A stretch of DNA of 11,739 nucleotides from Desulfofustis sp. (GTDB lineage: Bacteria > Desulfobacterota > Desulfobulbia > Desulfobulbales > Desulfocapsaceae), in contig JAQYVS010000052.1 in NCBI GenBank assembly GCA_030145365.1, positions 1 to 11,739 on the forward strand, written 5' to 3'. The notes below the pieces were generated by a model. That model had not been told where the DNA came from and did no database searches. It was given only the letters and a program-made list of their open reading frames with translations. The stretch's first letter is position 1. Each line of letters starts with the position of its first letter. Positions 6,896 through 11,739 of this stretch are shown one piece after another. Both the position numbers and the translations under genes were made by a program.

Positions 6896-8824
6896 ATGGA
6901 ACTGAATTCATGTATTCCATCCGGGCCGCTCACTGAAAAATGGGATAACCACCGTTTTAATAGCAAACTGGTTAATCCCGCCAACAGGCGCAAATTCAAG
7001 GTGATTGTTGTGGGTACCGGTTTGGCCGGTGCGTCTGCAGCGGCGACGCTTGCCGAACAAGGCTATAAAGTTGAGGCCTTCTGTCTGCACGACAGTCCGA
7101 GGCGAGCCCATTCCATTGCTGCTCAAGGTGGTATCAATGCAGCCAAGAATTATCAAAATGATGGTGATTCAGTTTTTCGGTTGTTTTATGACACGATAAA
7201 AGGCGGAGATTTCAGGGCCAGAGAAGCAAATGTCTATCGACTGGCAGAAGTCTCAGCTGAAATCATCGATCAATGTGTTGCTCAAGGTGTTCCGTTCGCC
7301 CGAGAATATGGCGGCACCCTGGCAAATCGATCATTTGGTGGAGCTCAGGTTTCCAGAACTTTCTATGCCAGAGGCCAGACCGGTCAACAACTTCTGCTTG
7401 GTGCTTACAGTGCACTTTCTAGGCAGATTAACAGCGGCGGAGTAGTCATGTACAACCGCCGTGAGATGATGGATGTGGTTGTTGTAGACGGAAGAGCGCG
7501 GGGCATAGTGGTTAGAAATATGCTTACCGGAGAAACCGAGTCTTATGCAGCTGATGCAGTTTTGCTCTGCACTGGTGGCTACGGCAACGCCTATTTCTTG
7601 TCAACCAATGCCATGGCATCAAACGTCACAGCTGCCTGGAGAGCCTGTAAACGTGGTGCAGGGTTTGCCAATCCAAGTTTTGTCCAGATTCATCCGACCT
7701 GTATCCCGGTACATGGTGATTACCAGTCCAAACTCACCTTGATGAGTGAAAGTCTGAGAAATGACGGCCGGGTATGGGTTCCTAAAAACAAGGAGGATCA
7801 GAGACCTCCTGCTCAGATCCCCGAGGAAGACCGCGATTATTATCTCGAAAATAAGTACCCAAGCTTCGGTAATCTGGTACCGCGTGATGTTGCCTCTCGG
7901 AATGCCAAGGAACAATGCGATGTCGGCAAAGGGGTCGGCGGAACAGGCCTTGCTGTCTATCTTGATTTTGCCGATGCCATCAAGCGCGATGGAGCAGACG
8001 TTATCTTGAGGAAATACGGCAATCTTTTCCAGATGTATGAAAAAATCACCGATTCAGACCCGATGGTCGAACCGATGATGATTTATCCTGCTGTTCATTA
8101 TACCATGGGCGGCCTGTGGGTTGACTACAACCTGATGACCACCATTCCCGGCCTCTTCGCCCTTGGAGAGTGCAATTTTTCAGACCATGGTGCCAACAGA
8201 CTAGGCGCAAGTGCCTTGATGCAAGGGTTGGCCGACGGATATTTTGTGATCAGTACCTCTGTTGCCAACTATTTTGGATCTGAGACTTTTACCTCTGTTG
8301 ATACCGGACACAGCGCCTTTGCCGATATCGAAAATGAAGTGAATGAACGAATCAAGAAATTATTGAAAAACAGCGACGGCGGCCCCAGTGGCAAGGTAAC
8401 GGTAGACGAGATTCATAAAGAACTCGGCAAATTGCTCTGGGACAATTGCGGAATGGCACGAAATAGTAAGGATCTAGAACAGGCTTTGGAACTATTACCT
8501 GACATTAAGAATAAATTCTGGGACTCAGTGTATGTTCCCGGCGACGAGGTTGATATTAATCAATCTCTGGAGCGAGCTGGCCGTGTAGCTGATTTTCTTG
8601 AATTTGGAGAATTTATGATCAGGGATGCCCTGGCCCGTGAAGAATCATGCGGCTGCCATCTTCGAGAAGAAAGTCAAACGGAAGAGAACGAAGCCTTGCG
8701 CAAGGATGAAGAGTATTCCCATGTAAGTGTATGGGAGTTTAAAGGTGAAGATAAACCACCTGAAATGCACAAAGAAGATCTATCGTTTGAAAACGTTACT
8801 CCTTCGCAGCGAAGCTATAAATAA
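6896..8824 (+). CDS. sdhA: Succinate dehydrogenase/fumarate reductase flavoprotein subunit
   Basis: The catalytic subunit interconverting succinate and fumarate, 642 residues, in the size range of long type-B forms such as Wolinella FrdA. The FAD dinucleotide fold is VIVVGTGLAGASAA (36-49). RRAHSIAAQGGINAA (69-83) carries His72, expected to bind FAD covalently. HPTCIP (266-271) and LVPRDVASR (327-335), with Arg330 as the likely proton-transfer arginine, line the active site together with His401 in HYTMGGLWVD (401-410). GECNFSDHGANRLGASAL (424-441) is the second FAD-contact region. The C-terminal tail is rich in Glu and Lys. The start at 6896 is supported by AAAGG at 6884-6888, seven bases upstream. 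Second gene of the operon, followed by sdhB after 38 bases. No signal peptide is seen, consistent with a cytoplasmic catalytic side. Confidence 0.96.
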   Translation: MELNSCIPSGPLTEKWDNHRFNSKLVNPANRRKFKVIVVGTGLAGASAAATLAEQGYKVEAFCLHDSPRRAHSIAAQGGINAAKNYQNDGDSVFRLFYDTIKGGDFRAREANVYRLAEVSAEIIDQCVAQGVPFAREYGGTLANRSFGGAQVSRTFYARGQTGQQLLLGAYSALSRQINSGGVVMYNRREMMDVVVVDGRARGIVVRNMLTGETESYAADAVLLCTGGYGNAYFLSTNAMASNVTAAWRACKRGAGFANPSFVQIHPTCIPVHGDYQSKLTLMSESLRNDGRVWVPKNKEDQRPPAQIPEEDRDYYLENKYPSFGNLVPRDVASRNAKEQCDVGKGVGGTGLAVYLDFADAIKRDGADVILRKYGNLFQMYEKITDSDPMVEPMMIYPAVHYTMGGLWVDYNLMTTIPGLFALGECNFSDHGANRLGASALMQGLADGYFVISTSVANYFGSETFTSVDTGHSAFADIENEVNERIKKLLKNSDGGPSGKVTVDEIHKELGKLLWDNCGMARNSKDLEQALELLPDIKNKFWDSVYVPGDEVDINQSLERAGRVADFLEFGEFMIRDALAREESCGCHLREESQTEENEALRKDEEYSHVSVWEFKGEDKPPEMHKEDLSFENVTPSQRSYK

Positions 8825-8862
8825 ATGCTGTATCACCAACAATCTCAAATAATAGAGATATT

Positions 8863-9618
8863 ATGAGTACCATAGACCTGCAATTAATGATCTGGCGTCA
8901 GAAGAACAGTGACTCTTTAGGTGATTTCGACACCTACACAGTCAAAGAAATTTCAACAGACATGTCTTTTCTTGAGATGATCGATGTATTAAACGAACAA
9001 CTGACAAAAGAGGGAAAAGAACCCGTGGCTTTCGATCACGACTGCCGGGAAGGAATTTGTGGAATGTGTGGTGCTGTTGTTGATGGAGTAGCCCACGGAC
9101 CGGACAGGGAAACAACGTTGTGCCAGCTTCATATGCGCAAGTTCAACAGCGGCGATACCATCGTTATTGAGCCGTTTCGATCCATTGCTTTTCCAATTAA
9201 AAAAGATCTTATTGTTGATCGCTCAGCACTTGATCGTATAATTCAGGCAGGAGGCTATGTCTCGGTGAATACCGGTGGTACGATTGATGGGAATGCAATA
9301 CCGGTAGGAACGGAAAAAGCCGAACTTGCAATGGATGCTGCCGCTTGTATTGGCTGCGGAGCTTGCGTTGCCAGCTGCCCCAATGGCGCTGCGATGTTGT
9401 TTACCGGTGCTAAAATCACCCAACTCAGTCTGCTGCCCCAGGGAGAACCCGAACGAAAAGAACGTGCCCGGTCCATGGTGGCGCAGATGGATAAAGAAGG
9501 TTTTGGCTATTGTTCCAATGAAAAGGAATGTGAAGCAGTGTGTCCCAAAGGAATCTCAATCAGAAACATTGCCCGTATGAATCGGGAGTACCTGAAAAGT
9601 ATGTTGTTTGGCGAATAA
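8863..9618 (+). CDS. sdhB: Succinate dehydrogenase/fumarate reductase iron-sulfur subunit
   Basis: The electron-transfer subunit of 251 residues linking FAD to the haem b anchor. The ferredoxin-like N-terminal domain holds a [2Fe-2S] cluster through Cys61, Cys66, Cys69 (CREGICGMC) and Cys87 (TLCQLHM). The C-terminal domain has C-x2-C-x2-C-x3-CP at Cys162, 165, 168, 172 and C-x5-C-x3-CP at Cys217, 223, 227. By family rule the [4Fe-4S] cluster uses 162, 165, 168 and 227, and the [3Fe-4S] cluster uses 172, 217 and 223. All expected cysteines are present. The ATG at 8863 has a modest GAG five bases upstream. Last gene of the operon: a strong intrinsic terminator begins 25 bases after its stop. 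Confidence 0.96.
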   Translation: MSTIDLQLMIWRQKNSDSLGDFDTYTVKEISTDMSFLEMIDVLNEQLTKEGKEPVAFDHDCREGICGMCGAVVDGVAHGPDRETTLCQLHMRKFNSGDTIVIEPFRSIAFPIKKDLIVDRSALDRIIQAGGYVSVNTGGTIDGNAIPVGTEKAELAMDAAACIGCGACVASCPNGAAMLFTGAKITQLSLLPQGEPERKERARSMVAQMDKEGFGYCSNEKECEAVCPKGISIRNIARMNREYLKSMLFGE

Positions 9619-9642
9619 TTTTCGCCCGTCCAGGTGATGTGT

Positions 9643-9694
9643 AAAACCTGATTGTCCTTTGAGATTTAGTTCCTGGACAATCAGGTTTTTTTTT
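9643..9694 (+). terminator. Rho-independent terminator of the sdhCAB operon
   Basis: AAAACCTGATTGTCC (9643-9657) pairs perfectly over 15 bases with GGACAATCAGGTTTT (9675-9689). The loop is 17 bases and the run of nine T residues covers 9686-9694. This is a classic intrinsic terminator for transcripts leaving sdhB. It separates sdhCAB from the flavoprotein gene that starts about 40 bases further on. Confidence 0.9.
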
Positions 9695-9726
9695 GGAAGT
9701 TGCATAATTGATGGTGAGGTAAATCG

Positions 9727-9753
9727 ATGGAATGGCTCACATCAGGTCAATGA
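9727..9753 (+). CDS. Possible 8-codon leader ORF before the flavoprotein gene
   Basis: ATG 9727 is seven bases after the best local ribosome-binding site (GAGG, 9716-9719) and encodes MEWLTSGQ. Its TGA (9751-9753) overlaps the in-frame ATG 9750 of the flavoprotein gene in an ATGA arrangement, typical of stop-restart coupling. It may be chance, since short frames like this are common. Confidence 0.25.
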   Translation: MEWLTSGQ

Positions 9754-10772
9754 AATACGATGTTGCGGTGGTCGGTGGTGGCCCTGGCGGTCTGCACTGT
9801 GCAAGAATTCTGTCAGAAAACGGTGTCCGTACCGCCCTGCTTGAACGAAACAAGATCATCGGCAGAAAGGTCTGCGCAGGCGGCATTACCTGGGGCGGAT
9901 TGATCAAGACCATACCCGAACATCTGATAGAACGTTCGTTTTCACAGCAAACTGTTATAACTCGGTTTCAGAAAACTCTGGTCACGTCCAATGACCCCAT
10001 GGTGGCGACTGTTGATCGAGTGGCACTGGGACAATATATGGCAGAAACCGCAGGAAATGCAGGAGCAGAAATTATTTCCAAGGCTTTAGTTGAAAGGATT
10101 GACAAGAACCAGATCACCTATAGAAAGAACGGTAGCCATACGACAATTCATTTTGATTATCTTGTTGGAGCAGACGGATCTAATTCCAAGGTTAGAGCAT
10201 TTCTCGATCTTAATACCGTTTCCCCAATGGGGGTTGGAGTCCAGTATAGAGTTAATGGGACCTATGATGAGATGATTTGGAATTTTGATTCAAAACGGTT
10301 CCGGACCGGTTACAGTTGGATATTTCCACATCGTACGAGTGCATCGGTTGGGGCATATGCGGGTGCAACGCCACCTGCTTTCAACCTTAAAGAGAGATTG
10401 CAGCAGTGGTTGAACACCTTGAATATCGACGTGTCAGATCTTAAAATTGAGGCCGACAACATCAATCACCGCTTTGTCGGCTGGTCTTTTGGGCGTTGCT
10501 TTCTGATTGGCGATGCCGCCGGGCTTGCATCTCCGCTTACAGGGGAAGGCATTAATCCTGCCATCGTTTCAGGAGAAACTGCAGCTCGGACGATAATTGA
10601 TGCCAGCTATCGGCCTGTTGAGCTTAACAGAATCATTGCTAAGCATCAAAAACATCAAAAAATGGCGGGAATTGCCGAACGCTCCGCTTTCAGATCCCTG
10701 GTACTATCAGAGCTCTGTTCATTTTTGTTGCGCCACCGGATGCTGGCTTTTAATACATTGGAAATGGCCTAA
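9732..10772 (+). CDS. Geranylgeranyl reductase family FAD-dependent oxidoreductase
   Basis: A flavoprotein of 346 residues related to geranylgeranyl reductases, which hydrogenate double bonds of isoprenoid chains (chlorophyll phytyl, archaeal lipids, menaquinone tails). The Rossmann FAD motif is VAVVGGGPGGLHCAR (11-25) with LLERN after it. GRKVCAGGITWGGL (44-57) holds a cysteine at the place where the family has a conserved Cys-x-Gly-Gly-type motif. VGADGSNSKVR (145-155) and CFLIGDAAGLASPLTGEGI (256-274) are the second and third FAD/substrate motifs. No membrane helix is evident. The start is uncertain: ATG 9732 has a GAGG twelve bases upstream, while ATG 9750 begins MKYDVAVVGGG as is usual in the family and overlaps the stop of a short leader ORF. 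A small c-type cytochrome follows after 12 bases. Substrate and electron donor are unknown. It could also be a related quinone- or lipid-linked oxidoreductase. Confidence 0.82.
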   Translation: MAHIRSMKYDVAVVGGGPGGLHCARILSENGVRTALLERNKIIGRKVCAGGITWGGLIKTIPEHLIERSFSQQTVITRFQKTLVTSNDPMVATVDRVALGQYMAETAGNAGAEIISKALVERIDKNQITYRKNGSHTTIHFDYLVGADGSNSKVRAFLDLNTVSPMGVGVQYRVNGTYDEMIWNFDSKRFRTGYSWIFPHRTSASVGAYAGATPPAFNLKERLQQWLNTLNIDVSDLKIEADNINHRFVGWSFGRCFLIGDAAGLASPLTGEGINPAIVSGETAARTIIDASYRPVELNRIIAKHQKHQKMAGIAERSAFRSLVLSELCSFLLRHRMLAFNTLEMA

Positions 10773-10784
10773 TACCTCGAGTTA

Positions 10785-11069
10785 ATGAATGACATGGTTA
10801 AAGACATAAAAACGAGCAAACGGAAATGGCTCAACATTGGGTTTGTCGTTCTTTGTGCAGCTCTGTTGATCTTTTTATATCTGGCTCCCGATGAAACAAC
10901 GACTCCACTTCCAAAGGATGACACACATATTGAGTTTCATTCAATCGCGAGTAAAAAGGAGGCGGATAAACTTTGCATCAGCTGTCATGTTGAAGATGGT
11001 GATGCAACACCCTTACCGGACACCCATCCGGACCCATATCGTTGCTTGTTTTGCCACAAACGCAATTGA
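10785..11069 (+). CDS. Small membrane-anchored c-type cytochrome with two CxxCH motifs
   Basis: A 94-residue protein with a basic N-terminus, one hydrophobic helix (about 17-34, NIGFVVLCAALLIFLYLAP) that looks like an uncleaved anchor, and a short soluble domain. That domain has two haem-binding motifs, CISCH (64-68) and CLFCH (87-91). His48, His52 and His81 are available as second axial ligands, so two low-spin bis-His haems are plausible, as in cytochrome c7/c3-type modules. The C-terminus ends four residues after the first Cys-bound haem His91-flanking segment (HKRN). The domain should face the periplasm, where cytochrome c maturation occurs. Cys24 in the helix lacks a lipobox. The gene starts 12 bases after the flavoprotein stop (ATG 10785; ATG 10794 is an alternative), so the two form a unit. 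I do not recognise a named family. Its partner may be the flavoprotein or the quinone pool. Confidence 0.8.
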   Translation: MNDMVKDIKTSKRKWLNIGFVVLCAALLIFLYLAPDETTTPLPKDDTHIEFHSIASKKEADKLCISCHVEDGDATPLPDTHPDPYRCLFCHKRN

Positions 11070-11082
11070 TTTCAGTTACGTC

Positions 11083-11739
11083 TTAAGATTCGAGGCCTTT
11101 GCTTGCGATTTCAAAAACGTCCCTGGATAACTTCGGGGTTGTCTGAATGTGCTTCAACACTGACTTCATCTTCTCTTTCCTGATCGGTTCATATCGCTTC
11201 CAGGAGATTAATGGACTTGTCAGTCTAGCGGCAATCTGGGGGTTAATTCGGTCTAACTGCAGGATAATCTCCGCGAGAAACTCATATCCCCTGCCACTTT
11301 CGTGGTGAAATTGAAAGTGATTTTGACTGAATGCTCCAACAAGAGCACGAACCTTGTTGGGATTCTTCAGTGAAAAAGATCGATGCTCAAGGAGACTTTG
11401 GACCCGCTCAAACGTATCATCAGCAGCTGAAAGTGCCTGCATGGTGAACCATTTGTCCATAACCAGTGGGTTTTCTATCCATTTGTTTTCAAAATGAGAA
11501 AACAGAGCGTCTCTTTCGTCAATCATCAGGTGAGAAATTGCTAATAATACAGCCACCTGATCCGTCATATTGTTGGCATGGTAATATTGATCTTCGGCAA
11601 GTTTCAGTACTTGGGCTTCTGACTTACTGATCGTGAGCAGATAATCAAGACAGCAGTTTTTTAAGCTTCTTTTTCCTATCTCCTCGGCAGAAATCATGTA
11701 TGCCGAGCTGCTCTTATTTTCCAGATAGTGATGGAGAAA
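11083..11739 (-). CDS. pepN: Aminopeptidase N, C-terminal part (cut by window edge)
   Basis: The C-terminal 218 residues of a PepN-type M1 metallo-aminopeptidase, which removes N-terminal amino acids from peptides in the cytoplasm. E. coli PepN is about 870 residues, so this is roughly the last quarter. The fragment has no zinc site; the HExxH catalytic domain lies beyond the window edge. It is recognised by the helical C-terminal domain: MDKWFTMQALS, NPNKVRALVGAFSQN, FHHESGRGYEFLAEIILQLD, NPQIAARLTSPLISWKRYEP and a final DVFEIASKGLE. The reading frame stays open through 11739 (FLHHYLENKSSSAY precedes the first Met). The Met at 11697 is therefore internal and not a start. It converges on the small cytochrome gene, with 13 bases between stop codons and no terminator hairpin seen there. 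Confidence 0.92.
   Translation of the reverse strand, partial: FLHHYLENKSSSAYMISAEEIGKRSLKNCCLDYLLTISKSEAQVLKLAEDQYYHANNMTDQVAVLLAISHLMIDERDALFSHFENKWIENPLVMDKWFTMQALSAADDTFERVQSLLEHRSFSLKNPNKVRALVGAFSQNHFQFHHESGRGYEFLAEIILQLDRINPQIAARLTSPLISWKRYEPIRKEKMKSVLKHIQTTPKLSRDVFEIASKGLES

Noticed and set aside
7619..7915. Open frame of 98 codons on the minus strand inside sdhA
   Set aside because: Shadow of the sdhA frame, whose active-site motifs run through the same bases.
9703..9708. CATAAT as a -10 element for the flavoprotein gene
   Set aside because: No -35 element lies 16-18 bases upstream (the place is inside the terminator stem), and the resulting leader would be very short.
10785..10860. 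Lipoprotein signal in the small cytochrome (Cys24)
   Set aside because: The residues before Cys24 are Val-Val-Leu, not a lipobox with Gly, Ala or Ser at -1, so a plain membrane anchor is more likely.
11083..11697. A complete 204-residue protein starting at Met 11697
   Set aside because: The frame continues without stop to the window edge with PepN-like sequence, so this Met is internal to a truncated pepN.

Overview
The window reads as ordinary chromosomal DNA of a Gram-negative, menaquinone-using anaerobe. The best guess is Desulfobacterota, Desulfobulbales-like. This rests on a long-form type-B (dihaem b) succinate dehydrogenase/fumarate reductase in the order sdhC-sdhA-sdhB, a small membrane-anchored multihaem-type c cytochrome beside a geranylgeranyl-reductase-family flavoprotein, a proteobacterial PepN, and moderate, slightly AT-rich composition. 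The placement is an inference; no rRNA or lineage marker is present. Genes are tightly packed, with no stretch over 300 bases lacking a gene. I see no insertion sequence, CRISPR array, tRNA, rRNA or attachment site.

Left part (1-3688): a minus-strand pair, a ComEA-like helix-hairpin-helix protein followed after 1 base by miaA (cut by the window edge), diverges from a plus-strand cluster trmL-serC-rlmN. Three of these five genes modify RNA: MiaA makes i6A37 in tRNA, TrmL methylates the ribose of tRNA position 34, and RlmN makes m2A in 23S rRNA and, in some bacteria, tRNA. SerC is the serine/pyridoxal-phosphate pathway aminotransferase. A plausible sigma70-type promoter lies in the 179-base divergent gap.

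Middle (3704-5963): a minus-strand pair, a gph-like HAD phosphatase overlapping by 11 bases a long DUF445 membrane protein that converges on rlmN.

Right-centre (6135-9694): the sdhCAB operon, which encodes the complete membrane-bound succinate:menaquinone/fumarate reductase complex (dihaem cytochrome b anchor, covalent-FAD subunit, three-cluster iron-sulfur subunit). It is preceded by inverted repeats, carries a small hairpin between sdhC and sdhA, and ends at a strong intrinsic terminator with a 15-bp perfect stem.

Right end (9727-11739): a two-gene unit of a geranylgeranyl-reductase-family FAD enzyme and a 94-residue membrane-anchored protein with two CxxCH haem motifs, possibly preceded by an 8-codon leader ORF. 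The convergent 3' end of pepN, cut by the window edge, follows. The flavoprotein/cytochrome pair next to the quinone-reactive complex is the most interesting part. It may act in isoprenoid or menaquinone side-chain saturation, but this is a hypothesis. Most of the window is well-known housekeeping and respiratory genes, and I found no clear novel multi-gene system.
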